Positions 1-8,498 of a stretch of DNA of 64,000 bases are shown here, piece after piece. A program made the position numbers and the translations under genes. The stretch's first letter is position 1; the number at the start of each line of letters is the position of its first letter. Under the pieces are notes generated by a model. That model was not told the DNA's origin. It saw only the letters and a program-made list of their open reading frames with translations, and did no database searches. Source of the stretch: Prosthecodimorpha hirschii (lineage in GTDB: Bacteria > Pseudomonadota > Alphaproteobacteria > Rhizobiales > Ancalomicrobiaceae); the NCBI RefSeq assembly GCF_001305515.1, contig NZ_LJYW01000001.1, forward strand, positions 2,097,387 through 2,161,386, given 5' to 3'.

Positions 1-7
1 GAAAACC

Positions 8-178
8 GCCCGATCCACCCCCTCATCCGCCCTTCGGGCACCTTCTCCCCCGTTGGGGGGGCGAAGGGGATAACCGTTGCGGGATTTCGGAAATCAATGC
101 ACGCGATACCCCGGCTCCTTCCCTTCTCCCCTTGCGGGAGAAGGTGCCCGAAGGGCGGATGAGGGGTTGCGATGCCGC
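8..178. repeat. RIME/BIME-like paired palindromic repeat, copy 1
   Basis: Two inverted copies of a palindromic repeat face each other. The left arm carries CCTCATCCGCCCTTCGGGC followed by CACCTTCTCCC. The right arm is its reverse complement and ends in GGATGAGGGG. A spacer of about 50 bp lies between them. The outer flanks (CGATCCACC on the left, TTGCGATGCCGCGG on the right) and the spacer recur in inverted orientation at 10943-11147, so the whole unit behaves as one element. Such elements resemble the RIME repeats known from rhizobia. No gene is visible in 1-305 beyond this element. Confidence 0.8.
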
Positions 179-305
179 GGGCATGACGGATTGTCCGGTC
201 CCGCTCGAACCGCGAATCTGGTGGAAAACCGCTCGTTAGCAGGCTGCGGCACGCGGATGGGGCCGCGAGGGCCGTCCTCGATCGCTTCTGACGGCGGGCG
301 ACGGT

Positions 306-908
306 TCAATCCGGCAGTCGGACGGCGCCGGTCTCGTCGAAGCTCCAGAACGGGTTGTGGGCGACTTCCCAGAGATGGCCGTCGGGGTCGGCGAAATAGG
401 CTGTGTAGCCGCCCCAGAAGGCCTTGCCGGGTGGGCGGGTGACGCGGGCGCCGGCGCCGGCGGCGCGGGCCATCACGGCCTCGACTTCGGCCGGGGACGC
501 GACGTTGCAGGCGATGGTGACGGCGGAAAAGGCGCTTTGGCCTCCGGTGCCCGCGGGGCTCTCGGCGCTTGCGGTGCTCACGGGGCTTGCTGGACTCTCG
601 GGGCCTGCGGGGCTCTCGGGGCTGATGGCCCCCTGCCCGGCGGGCCGATCGCCGTCCGGTTTCGTGCCGTCCGGGCTTCCGTCAGTCGGTCGGGGGGCGT
701 CGGGCCGGCCCGCGGCGGCGGTCAGGCCGGCATCCTCGGCCAGGGCCGCCCGGCCGAACACGGACAGGACCAGCGGGCCGACCTGGAAGAAGGCCACTGC
801 CCCGGCCACGCTCTGCGCGGAGCGGACGAAGCCGAGCCGCTCGTAGAAGGCGGCGCTCGCCTCGACATCGGCGACGCCGAGCGTGATCAGATGAATGCGC
901 GGGACCAT
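306..908 (-). CDS. VOC (glyoxalase/bleomycin-resistance) family protein with a Pro/Glu/Ser-rich insert
   Basis: The 200-residue product opens with a typical VOC beta-alpha-beta-beta-beta half (IHLITLGVADVEASAAFYER) and closes with the second half (YTAYFADPDGHLWEVAHNPF), which carries the usual metal-ligand Glu. The start at 908 is preceded by GGAGAGGAGGACGAAG, a strong ribosome-binding site. Residues 66-124, between the two halves, form a low-complexity linker rich in Pro, Glu, Ser, Ala and Gly with repeats such as SPESPAGPESPASP. Most VOC proteins of this type are about 130-140 residues, so the insert accounts for the extra length. The family includes dioxygenases, isomerases and antibiotic-binding proteins, so the substrate cannot be assigned. 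Confidence 0.8.
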   Translation of the reverse strand: MVPRIHLITLGVADVEASAAFYERLGFVRSAQSVAGAVAFFQVGPLVLSVFGRAALAEDAGLTAAAGRPDAPRPTDGSPDGTKPDGDRPAGQGAISPESPAGPESPASPVSTASAESPAGTGGQSAFSAVTIACNVASPAEVEAVMARAAGAGARVTRPPGKAFWGGYTAYFADPDGHLWEVAHNPFWSFDETGAVRLPD

Positions 909-1089
909 CTTCGTCCTCCTCTCCAGCGTTGTTCGTCCAATCCGGGCCGCGGTCTCGGTGCCGGAGCCGGTCCGGTCCGGTCCGCGTGCCGATGCCCTTG
1001 TGCCAGACAAAGACGTCGTCCGCCCGCGTTCCGGCCGGATCCCGGCATCCGCCGCCGCCATGCCGGCGGTCCGTGCGGGAGGGCCCGGG

Positions 1090-1459
1090 GGCCGCGGCGG
1101 CGAACCGGTCAGCCTTGGGATCGGTCGCGCCTGCGAACCGCTCCACGGTGGGATCGGCCGCGGCGGCGAAACGGTCCGCCTGTGCATCGGCCGACGCCAA
1201 CGAACCGGCCCGGCTTTCTATCGGCCGACGCCAACGAACCGGACCGGCTTTTCATCGACCGACACCGGCGAACCGGTCCGGCTTTCCATCAGCCGACACC
1301 GGTGAAACGGTCCGGTTTTCCATCGACCGACGCCGGCGAACCGGTTCGGCTTTCCATCGGCCAACACCGGCGACCCGGTCCGGCTTTCCTTCTACCGACG
1401 CCAGCAAACCGGCCCGGCTTTCCTTCTGCCGGCACCGGCGAACCGGCACGGCTTTACAC
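1090..1459. repeat. Tandem array of 33-bp then 34-bp repeats (minisatellite)
   Basis: Three 33-bp units occupy 1090-1188, each with a core like GGCGGCGAACCGGT and ending GGGATC or TGCATC. Eight 34-bp units follow exactly at 1188-1459, each beginning with a variant of CGGCCGACGCC and ending near CCGGCTTTCCAT. Units differ from each other at several positions, so the array is old or still diversifying. It lies between the VOC gene (starting at 908) and the end of the radical SAM gene (1541). Because 34 is not a multiple of three, the array is unlikely to encode a regular peptide. There are no unique spacers, so it is not a CRISPR. The rest of 909-1540 holds nothing recognisable. Confidence 0.85.
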
Positions 1460-1540
1460 CAGCCCGGGATGCCGCACCCTGCCTGGGGCGCCGCACCGTC
1501 GCCGGCCCCCGCCGCCCCGCCGCGCCGTCGGCAGCCGGTT

Positions 1541-2788
1541 CTAGAACAGGCTGAGTTGCACACCGCGTCCGACCGGGGGCTCGAACAGGTCGGCCCTGAG
1601 CCGGGTGCGGCCGCCCTTCTGCAGGCCGAGCTTCTTGACCTGCAGTTCGAAGCGGCGGGCGATCTGCCAGGCATAGGGGCCGGCGCCGCGCATGCGCTTG
1701 CCCCAGGTCGAATCGTAATCCTTGCCGTCGCGCATCGCCCGGATCAGCGACATGACATGGCGATAGCTGTCCGGCCGGTTGACCAGCAGCCATTGCCGGA
1801 AGAGTTCGGAGACCTCGAGCGGCAGGCGCAGCAGGACATAGCCGGCCTCGCGCGCGCCGGCCGCCTGGGCGGCATCGAGGATGCGCTCGATCTCGTGATC
1901 GGTCAGCGCCGGGATGATCGGCGCCACCATCACGGCGGTCGGCACGCCGGCTTCGGACAGTTCGCGGATCGCGTCCAGCCGCCGGCGCGGGCTGGCGGCG
2001 CGCGGCTCCATCGCGCGGGCGAGCCGGCCGTCGAGCGTCGTCACCGAGAGCGCCACCTTGGCGAGGCCCTTGGCGCCCATCCGGCCGAGAATGTCCTTGT
2101 CGCGCGTGACCAGATGCGACTTGGTCACGATCGCGACCGGGTGGTTGGTGCGTTCCAGCACCTCCAGCACCTCGCGCATGATCCGGTGCGTCTTCTCGAT
2201 CGGCTGGTAGGGGTCGGTGTTGGTGCCGATCGCGATGGTGCGGCACTGGTAGCCGGGCTCGCCCAGTTCGCGCTCCAGCATCGCCGCCGCATTCGGCTTG
2301 ACGAACAGCTTCGTCTCGAAATCGAGCCCCGGCGACAGGCCCATATAGGCGTGGGTCGGCCGGGCGAAGCAGTAGACGCAGCCGTGCTCGCAGCCGCGAT
2401 AGGGGTTGATCGAGCGGTCGAAGGAAATGTCCGGCGACTGGTTGCGCGTGATGATCCGCTTCGGCTTCTCGACCTGGACCTCGGTCTTCAGCGGCGGCAG
2501 GTCGTCGAGGCTGTCCCAGCCGTCGTCGACGGCGACGCGCACTTCCGTCTCGTAGCGCCCGCTGGCATTGGTCACCGCACCCCGGCCGCGCCGCCGCTCG
2601 GCGTCGATCCGGGCGCCGATCTCCTCCGGTGCCGGCTCGAACACCTCCTCGGGCGACGGCTCGAACATCTCGTCCGGCGATGCCGCCATCCCGCCATCGG
2701 CGACCACCCGCCGGGCCGCGCCGCCGCGCGTTGTGCGCCGGACAGGCGCATCCGGAGCCGAGTTTTGAATGTTTCGAAGCGGGGCCAT
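1541..2788 (-). CDS. PA0069-family radical SAM protein (SplB-like)
   Basis: The 415-residue protein contains the radical-SAM cluster motif CxxxCxxC as CEHGCVYC within NPYRGCEHGCVYCFARPTHA. Such proteins bind a 4Fe-4S cluster and S-adenosylmethionine. Sequences such as GTNTDPYQPIEKTHRIMREV and the AIVTKSHLVTRD strand are typical of the PA0069 group, distant relatives of spore photoproduct lyase. The N-terminal 60 residues are acidic, Glu/Pro-rich and probably disordered. The physiological reaction of this group is not established. The ATG at 2788 opens into a short AT-richer interval shared with the divergent glycosyltransferase gene, so the two probably use divergent promoters. Confidence 0.9.
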   Translation of the reverse strand: MAPLRNIQNSAPDAPVRRTTRGGAARRVVADGGMAASPDEMFEPSPEEVFEPAPEEIGARIDAERRRGRGAVTNASGRYETEVRVAVDDGWDSLDDLPPLKTEVQVEKPKRIITRNQSPDISFDRSINPYRGCEHGCVYCFARPTHAYMGLSPGLDFETKLFVKPNAAAMLERELGEPGYQCRTIAIGTNTDPYQPIEKTHRIMREVLEVLERTNHPVAIVTKSHLVTRDKDILGRMGAKGLAKVALSVTTLDGRLARAMEPRAASPRRRLDAIRELSEAGVPTAVMVAPIIPALTDHEIERILDAAQAAGAREAGYVLLRLPLEVSELFRQWLLVNRPDSYRHVMSLIRAMRDGKDYDSTWGKRMRGAGPYAWQIARRFELQVKKLGLQKGGRTRLRADLFEPPVGRGVQLSLF

Positions 2789-2892
2789 GGTAAAAAGCTA
2801 CCAAGCCGCACCGAACAAATCAAGAACATTCACGAAAATTCGACAGATGGCCTCTTGGGCGACTCCCGACAGCATGGCTGACCTGTTATGAC

Positions 2893-3570
2893 ATGGCCAT
2901 GCTTTCCGTGGTCATCCCGACCCTCAATGCCGAAGAAGGTCTCCTGCGCACGCTGGCCTCGCTGGTCCCGGCAGCAGCGGAGGGAGCCATTCGCGAAGTC
3001 GTCGTGGTCGACGGCGGGTCGCGCGACGGCACCGAGAAGGTCGCCGAGGCGGCCGGCTGCACGCTGCTGCAGCATCCCGGCCCGTGGGGCGAGCGCGTCG
3101 GACAGGGCGTCGCCATCGCGCGCCGGGCGCCCTGGCTGATGATCCTGCCGCCCAACGTGCTGCTCGAAGGCGAGTGGTTCCGCGAGGTGATGGCCTTTGC
3201 CGAGCGGGCCGAGCGCAACGGCGCGGCCGGCGAGGCGGCGGCGTTCCGGCTGGCCTTCGACGCTTTCGGCTGGCGCGCCCGGGTTGCGGAGGGCACCGTC
3301 GGGGTGGCCAGTTCGGTCTTCGGGCTGCCGCTGCCCGAGCAGGGTCTGATCCTGAGCCGGCGGGCCTGGGACACGGCGCGTCGGCACGCCCCGATCCGCG
3401 ACCACCGCGACCTGATCGGCCGGATCGGGCGCCGGTCCATCCATATTCTGCGGTCCAACGCGGTCGCGATCGCCAGCCGGCACGACGGCCGCGAACTTCC
3501 GGCCGGCGGCGCCATCGCCCGTCATGTGCTCGCCGCCCTCGGCGTGCCGATCCGCGCCACGGGCGCCTGA
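2893..3570 (+). CDS. Glycosyltransferase family 2 protein
   Basis: The 225-residue protein begins MAMLSVVIPTLNAEEGLLRT and contains VVVVDGGSRDGT, the nucleotide-sugar-binding start of a GT-A fold (family 2). It is short, has no membrane segment, and ends soon after the catalytic domain. This matches the small family-2 enzymes often annotated as TIGR04283-like, whose acceptor is unknown. A second in-frame ATG at 2899 could also serve as start, and neither has a convincing ribosome-binding site. It stands alone, divergent from the radical SAM gene and convergent with moaB. Confidence 0.8.
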   Translation: MAMLSVVIPTLNAEEGLLRTLASLVPAAAEGAIREVVVVDGGSRDGTEKVAEAAGCTLLQHPGPWGERVGQGVAIARRAPWLMILPPNVLLEGEWFREVMAFAERAERNGAAGEAAAFRLAFDAFGWRARVAEGTVGVASSVFGLPLPEQGLILSRRAWDTARRHAPIRDHRDLIGRIGRRSIHILRSNAVAIASRHDGRELPAGGAIARHVLAALGVPIRATGA

Positions 3571-3635
3571 CCGCGAGGCGCCTGATCGCGGCGTCCCTGC
3601 CGATATCGGCACGCCTGCGGCCGTCCGGCCGGGCC

Positions 3636-4205
3636 TCAGCCCGGAACCGGCTGGCCGCGCAGCTTGCCGCGCTTCAGGTGCTCGTCGAGCCGCGGCATGA
3701 TCTCCACGAAATTGCACGGCTGGTGGCGATAGTCGAACTGCGCCGCCAGGATGCCGTCCCAGGCGTCCCGGCAGGCACCGGGGGAACCGGGCAGGCAGAA
3801 GATGAAGGTGCGGCCGGCGAGGCCCGCCGTGGCGCGCGACTGGATCGTGGAGGTGCCGATCTTGTCGTAGGACAGGCGGTGGAACACGATCGAAAAGCCA
3901 TCCATGCGCTTGTCGAACAGCGGTTCGACCGCCTCGGGCGTCACGTCGCGGCCGGTGAAGCCGGTGCCGCCGGTGGTGATCACCACGTCGATCCGCTCCT
4001 CGGCGATCCAGGTCCCGACGATCATACGGATTTCGTCGACAGCGTCCGGCACGATCGCGCGTTCGGCGAGTTCGTGACCGGCCGCCGCGATGCGCTCGGC
4101 GAGGAGGTTGCCCGACCTGTCGTCGGCCAGCGTGCGGCTGTCCGAGACGGTCAGGAGCGCGATCCTGACCGGGATGAAGGGCTTGGTTTCGTCCAGTCTC
4201 GACAT
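3636..4205 (-). CDS. moaB: Molybdenum cofactor biosynthesis protein B
   Basis: The 189-residue product has the MoaB/MogA fold: ALLTVSDSRTLADDRSGNLL at the N terminus, then ITTGGTGFTGRDVTPEAVEP, the molybdopterin-binding GGTG loop. The family acts in adenylylation of molybdopterin during cofactor synthesis. The start at 4205 gives MSRLDETKPF, the usual beginning. An upstream in-frame ATG at 4268 would add about 20 atypical residues. The molybdenum enzyme visible in the window is xanthine dehydrogenase (59.5-63.3 kb), which needs this cofactor. Confidence 0.92.
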   Translation of the reverse strand: MSRLDETKPFIPVRIALLTVSDSRTLADDRSGNLLAERIAAAGHELAERAIVPDAVDEIRMIVGTWIAEERIDVVITTGGTGFTGRDVTPEAVEPLFDKRMDGFSIVFHRLSYDKIGTSTIQSRATAGLAGRTFIFCLPGSPGACRDAWDGILAAQFDYRHQPCNFVEIMPRLDEHLKRGKLRGQPVPG

Positions 4206-4307
4206 GGTGGCCCGCTCCGTCTCAATGCGCGATCGCCTTGGTCTAAGCCAGCGGCGCGCCGGCGCCAATCCGCAGGATGCCGGGTCCGCCCTCCCCGGAT
4301 GACGCGG

Positions 4308-4664
4308 TCAGACGGCGGCGGCCACATGGCCGCGGACGCAGATCGACTCGCTGCGCCGGGCCGCCAGCACGCTGGCGATCACGCCGGGGAAGCGCCGCTC
4401 GACCTCGTCGATGCGCAGGCGGTTGAGCAGTTCGACGCCGCGCCGCTCGCTGCGCACCAGGCCGGCCTCGCGCAGGATGCGGAAATGGTGCGACAGGGTC
4501 GACTTCGACAGCCCCTGCAGCTCCTTGGCCGACGAGATGCAGTTCATCTCGCAGCCCGCCGTCGACAGGCAGAGCACGATATCGAGACGGACCGGATCGG
4601 ACAGCGCATGCAGCAGGGCCGCAAGCGTCACGTCTTCGATCGCCGGATGGGAGAGTGGGCGCAT
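4308..4664 (-). CDS. ArsR-family winged-helix transcriptional regulator
   Basis: This 118-residue protein has the ArsR winged-helix layout: LLHALSDPVRLDIVLCL (helices 1-2), the recognition region LQGLSKSTLSHHFRILREAG, and a wing ending LVRSERRG. Cysteines at CLSTAGCEMNC could bind metal, but the standard ELCVCDL metal box is absent, so the ligand is unknown. Family members generally repress nearby genes until they bind a ligand. It sits between moaB (103 bp downstream) and the divergent HAD phosphatase gene, and its target cannot be deduced. Confidence 0.88.
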   Translation of the reverse strand: MRPLSHPAIEDVTLAALLHALSDPVRLDIVLCLSTAGCEMNCISSAKELQGLSKSTLSHHFRILREAGLVRSERRGVELLNRLRIDEVERRFPGVIASVLAARRSESICVRGHVAAAV

Positions 4665-4940
4665 GTCCTGTCCGTTCTCGGGCGCCTGCCGGGCATGCGC
4701 TGGAAAGGCGGCCCGGGGTCCGCGCCGCCAATGCCAATGTGGTTCGCCGCGCCCGCGGATTCAATCGCCGATGCCGCCGGCTGGCGCAGACGTGAAGGCC
4801 GGCGGCCGGTTTGCCCGCGCAAATCGGGCACTTGGGTCCGCGCGGATGCGGGGCCGGCAGGGCTCGCCTGCCCGGCGGGGCGTTCCGTTCCGTCGCCCGA
4901 GGCGCTATGACGGCGCCTGACCTGGAGACGGAAGGCCGAC

Positions 4941-5609
4941 ATGCTGGTGATATTCGACTGCGACGGCACCCTGATCGATTCCGAGATCATCGCCTCGGCC
5001 ATCGACGCGGAAGCCCTGACCCGGCTCGGCCGGCCGACCACGCCGGCGGAATTCTCCCGCCGCTTCACCGGCATCCCCTACCGCGACATCTGGGCGCTGA
5101 TCGAGCAGGAACTCGGCCGCCCGCTGCCGGACGGCTTCCTGGAGGAGATGAAGACGGTCTCGCACAAGCGCTTCGCCGAGGAGCTGACGGTGATCGACGG
5201 GGTCCATGACGCGGTCGCGGCGGTCGCCGGCCTCGGGCTGAAGCGCTGCATCGCCTCCTCGACCCAGCTTGAGGGCCTGCGCCGCAACCTGACCACGACC
5301 GGCCTGCTCGACGTGTTCGATCCGCATGTCTTCTCGGCCAGCCAGTGCGCGCGCGGCAAGCCGGCACCGGACGTGTTCCTGCTCGCCGCCTCGCAGATGG
5401 GCTCCGATCCGGCCGATTGCCTGGTGGTCGAGGATTCGGTTGCCGGCGTCACGGCGGCGCGCCGGGCCGGCATGCCGGTGATCGGCTTCACCGGCGGCGG
5501 GCATGCCGACGACGAACTGGCCGACCGGCTGAGCGCCGCCGGCGCCGCCGTGGTGCTGTCCGCCATGCGCGACCTGCCGCGCATCGCCGCCGCGCATTTC
5601 GGCGTCTGA
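4941..5609 (+). CDS. HAD superfamily (subfamily IA) phosphatase
   Basis: The 222-residue protein begins MLVIFDCDGTLIDSE, the DxDGT motif I with the nucleophilic Asp. Motif II lies in CIASST, motif III Lys is in RGKPAPDVFL, and motif IV Asp is in CLVVEDSVAGVTAARRAGM. An alpha-helical cap lies between motifs I and II, as in the phosphoglycolate phosphatase/beta-phosphoglucomutase group. The substrate cannot be read from sequence. A GGAG/GAAGG stretch precedes the ATG. The AMP nucleosidase gene follows 88 bp later on the same strand, and the two may be cotranscribed. Confidence 0.88.
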   Translation: MLVIFDCDGTLIDSEIIASAIDAEALTRLGRPTTPAEFSRRFTGIPYRDIWALIEQELGRPLPDGFLEEMKTVSHKRFAEELTVIDGVHDAVAAVAGLGLKRCIASSTQLEGLRRNLTTTGLLDVFDPHVFSASQCARGKPAPDVFLLAASQMGSDPADCLVVEDSVAGVTAARRAGMPVIGFTGGGHADDELADRLSAAGAAVVLSAMRDLPRIAAAHFGV

Positions 5610-5697
5610 TCGGCGGCGCGGACCGTCGGGCGGCCCCTTGACCCCTGCCGGATCGGCGCCGATGGTCCGGACCGTCCGAGCCATCCGGAGTTCCGCC

Positions 5698-7173
5698 ATG
5701 CTGGGCGTCGATTCGCCGCCGCCGATCGCCTTCGAGGACTTCACCGCCGCCGAGCCGGCCGTCGAACGGCTCGAAGCTCTCTATCGCCGCAATACCGGCT
5801 TCCTGGCCGAACGCTTCGCGGCGGTGATGTCCGGCGCGATGCCGTCGGGTCGGGTCCGGGCCTGCTATCCGGAAATCCGCGTCGGCACCGATACCCATGC
5901 CCGGCTCGATTCCCGGCTCGCCTACGGCTTCGTGCACGGCCCCGGCACCTATGCGACCACGATCACCCGGCCGGATCTCTTCCGCAGCTATCTGGTCGAG
6001 CAGATCGGGCAGGTCATCCGCAATCACGGCGTGGCGGTCGGCATCGGCGAATCGCAGACCCCGATCCCGCTGCATTTCGCCCTGGCCGGGGATGCGGGCC
6101 TGTCCTTCGAAAGCGCCGCCCGGCTCGACCGGCCCTTGCGCGACGTGTTCGACGTGCCGGATCTGGCCAATACCGACGACGCCATCGTCAATGGCGAGCA
6201 GCGGCTGGCGCCGGGCGCGCCCGGACCGCTCGCGCCCTTCACGGCGCCGCGCATCGACTATTCGCTGCACCGGCTCGCCCACTACACGGCGACGCAAGCC
6301 GAGCATTTCCAGAACTTCGTGCTGTTCACGAACTACCAGTTCTATATCGACGAGTTCGTCGCCCTGGCGCGCGCCCGCATGGCCAGCGGCGACGGCGTCT
6401 TCGAGGCCTTCGTCGAGCCCGGCAACGTCATCACCCGGCCGGGCGCCTCGGCGCCGTCGGGCGGCCAGGCGCCGGCGCGGCTGCCGCAGATGCCGGCCTA
6501 TCATCTGGTCCGGCCCGGTCATGCCGGCATCACCATGATCAATATCGGCGTCGGCCCGTCCAATGCGAAGACCATCACCGACCATGTCGCGGTGCTGCGG
6601 CCGCATGCCTGGGTGATGCTCGGCCACTGCGCCGGCCTGCGCAACACGCAGAAGCTCGGTGACTACGTGCTCGCCCATGCCTATGTGCGCGAGGACCACG
6701 TGCTCGACGCCGACCTGCCGGTCTGGGTGCCGATCCCGGCCCTGTCGGAGATCCAGGTGGCGCTGGAGGAATCGGTTGCGGAAGTGACCGGTCTGACCGG
6801 CTGGGAGCTGAAGTCGATCATGCGCACCGGCACGGTCGCCACCATCGACAACCGGAACTGGGAGCTGCGCGACCATTCCGAGCCGGTCCGCCGCTTCTCG
6901 CAGTCGCGCGCCATCGCGCTCGACATGGAATCCGCCACCATCGCGGCCAACGGCTTCCGCTTCCGCGTCCCCTACGGCACGCTGCTGTGCGTCTCCGACA
7001 AGCCGCTGCACGGCGAACTGAAGCTGCCCGGCATGGCCAGCGAATTCTATCGCCGGCAGGTCAACCAGCACCTCGCCATCGGCATCCGCGCCATGGACAA
7101 GCTGCGCGCCATGCCGTCGGAACGGCTGCATTCGCGCAAGCTGCGCAGCTTCGAGGAGGTCGCGTTCCAGTAG
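5698..7173 (+). CDS. amn: AMP nucleosidase
   Basis: The enzyme hydrolyses AMP to adenine and ribose 5-phosphate, giving adenine for salvage or breakdown. The product is 491 residues, close to the roughly 484 of the E. coli enzyme. The N-terminal AMN domain (AYGFVHGPGTYATTITRP) is followed by the phosphorylase-like domain (TMINIGVGPSNAKTITDHVA, LGHCAGLR, IALDMESATIAANG). The ATG at 5698 (MLGVDSPPP) has GGAG eight bases upstream and is preferred over the one at 5638. Together with adenine deaminase (22.5 kb) and the xanthine dehydrogenase region it connects adenylate turnover to purine breakdown. Confidence 0.93.
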   Translation: MLGVDSPPPIAFEDFTAAEPAVERLEALYRRNTGFLAERFAAVMSGAMPSGRVRACYPEIRVGTDTHARLDSRLAYGFVHGPGTYATTITRPDLFRSYLVEQIGQVIRNHGVAVGIGESQTPIPLHFALAGDAGLSFESAARLDRPLRDVFDVPDLANTDDAIVNGEQRLAPGAPGPLAPFTAPRIDYSLHRLAHYTATQAEHFQNFVLFTNYQFYIDEFVALARARMASGDGVFEAFVEPGNVITRPGASAPSGGQAPARLPQMPAYHLVRPGHAGITMINIGVGPSNAKTITDHVAVLRPHAWVMLGHCAGLRNTQKLGDYVLAHAYVREDHVLDADLPVWVPIPALSEIQVALEESVAEVTGLTGWELKSIMRTGTVATIDNRNWELRDHSEPVRRFSQSRAIALDMESATIAANGFRFRVPYGTLLCVSDKPLHGELKLPGMASEFYRRQVNQHLAIGIRAMDKLRAMPSERLHSRKLRSFEEVAFQ

Positions 7174-7209
7174 ACGTCCGCCCCGGTGTCTGCCCGCCGG
7201 CGGCAAACA

Positions 7210-7245
7210 AAAACCGCCGGCCGCGTTCGACGCGCCGGCGGTTTT
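7210..7245 (+). terminator. Rho-independent terminator after amn (possibly bidirectional)
   Basis: AAAACCGCCGGC at 7210-7221 pairs with GCCGGCGGTTTT at 7234-7245. The stem is GC-rich, with an A run on one side and a T run on the other. It lies 37 bp after the amn stop and 37 bp before the end of the convergent protease gene, so it can serve both. Confidence 0.85.
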
Positions 7246-7281
7246 CGTATCGGAGCGACCGGCTCGCGGCCGATCAAGCGG

Positions 7282-8397
7282 TCAGCAATTGCCGGCGAGA
7301 CGCGCGCAGGCGGTCGTGCGCATGGCGGTGAAATCGGCGTTGAGGATCGAGGAGCCCTGGTAGAAGGAGGGCGAGGGGCCGCCGGCCGGGCCGTAGGAGG
7401 TGACGCCGACGATGCGGTTGGCGACCGAATTGGCGATCAGCTGGCCGGAGCCGACCACGCCGAAATCCTCGATCCAGGGGCCGCCCGACGAGCCGCCGGC
7501 CATCGACGACCCCATCACGCCCGAGGACGAGCCATAGGGACGCGTCTCGCCCTGGTTGGCGATCATCCGTCCGCCCGAGTCGATGTTGCCCGGATAGCCG
7601 AGCGCGGTCAGGTGGTTGTAGTTGAGCCGGGCGGTCGCCGTCGCATAGTAGCCGAGATAGCCGCCGATGGTGCGCGACACGCCGCCGATGGTCTGGTTGG
7701 CGATCTCGATGATGCCGAAGTCCGAGACGTTCGGAACCGTGCCGCCGCCATTCTGCCAGGCCGGGGTGGTGTAGACCGCCGACCAGGTCCACTGCCCGTA
7801 GGGCTGGGTGCCGAGCGTGGCATTGTAGCCGGGCGTGAAGCGGAAGTCGGTGTAGAAGCGCTTGCCGGTGGCGTTGTAGACGCAATGGCCCGCGGTCAGC
7901 ACGAGGCGGTAGGAGATGATCGCCGCCGTGCACATGTACCAGCTGTTGGTCGTGCTATCGCGGAAGATCAGCTTGCCGGCCATGCGGTAGGGAGCCGTCG
8001 AGACCGCCGTGTCCGGGAACACCCGTGTCGTCGTGAACGGATAGCCCGACGTGCCCTTCGAGCGGCTGTCGTCGTTGCCGGCATCGTAACGGATCAGAGG
8101 CCCGTTCCAGTCGGCCGGCGGCGGCAGGGCGTCGGACTCGGCCGGCACCGGCTCGTCGGCCGGCACGAAGCCCGGGAAGACCTGCGGCGTGCCCTTGGCG
8201 GCCGCCTTGCCACCGGAGCCCTTGCTTTCCCTGGGCAGCGGCAGCGGGGCGATCGCGCGCAGCTGTTCGGTGGTCAGGTCGGCCGGCTTCTGCCGGCTCG
8301 GATTGACGATCCAGGTCTGTGCGGCGGCCGCGCCGGCGCCGGCAAGCGTCAGGGTGGCGGCCAGGGCCGGAACGGCGAGAAGAATTGTGCGGGACAT
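7282..8397 (-). CDS. Secreted trypsin-like serine protease
   Basis: The 371-residue protein starts with a Sec signal peptide (MSRTILLAVPALAATLTLAG, cleavage likely after the AAAA run near residue 26). A Pro/Ala-rich propeptide-like stretch follows to about residue 135. The chymotrypsin-fold triad is His171 in LVLTAGHC, Asp226 in NVSDFGIIEI and Ser304 in GGSSGGPW. It resembles the V8/glutamyl-endopeptidase-like group, and exact specificity is uncertain. It should act in the periplasm or outside the cell. It is convergent with amn, and mutY ends 101 bp upstream on the same strand. Confidence 0.88.
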   Translation of the reverse strand: MSRTILLAVPALAATLTLAGAGAAAAQTWIVNPSRQKPADLTTEQLRAIAPLPLPRESKGSGGKAAAKGTPQVFPGFVPADEPVPAESDALPPPADWNGPLIRYDAGNDDSRSKGTSGYPFTTTRVFPDTAVSTAPYRMAGKLIFRDSTTNSWYMCTAAIISYRLVLTAGHCVYNATGKRFYTDFRFTPGYNATLGTQPYGQWTWSAVYTTPAWQNGGGTVPNVSDFGIIEIANQTIGGVSRTIGGYLGYYATATARLNYNHLTALGYPGNIDSGGRMIANQGETRPYGSSSGVMGSSMAGGSSGGPWIEDFGVVGSGQLIANSVANRIVGVTSYGPAGGPSPSFYQGSSILNADFTAMRTTACARLAGNC

Positions 8398-8498
8398 GCG
8401 GCAATCCGGTTTGCGGTCGATCCTGTTTCCGCTTGTAACGTGCTCCCGTTACGGAAGATTGCCGCCGATCCGTCAAATTGTGTGCAACTGCGCGATTG

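Noticed and set aside
1188-1459. The 34-bp tandem array as a CRISPR array
   Set aside because: Units follow each other with no unique spacers between them, repeats vary, and no cas gene is near.
929-2881. Very long plus-strand open frame across the repeat array and the radical SAM gene
   Set aside because: It reads through a 34-bp array in shifting repeat register and antisense to a clear radical SAM gene, so it is fortuitous.
5488-7206. Long open frame antisense to amn
   Set aside because: High GC leaves opposite frames open. The translated sequence is low-complexity Arg/Ala/Gly/His without domain features, and the amn frame is clearly genuine.
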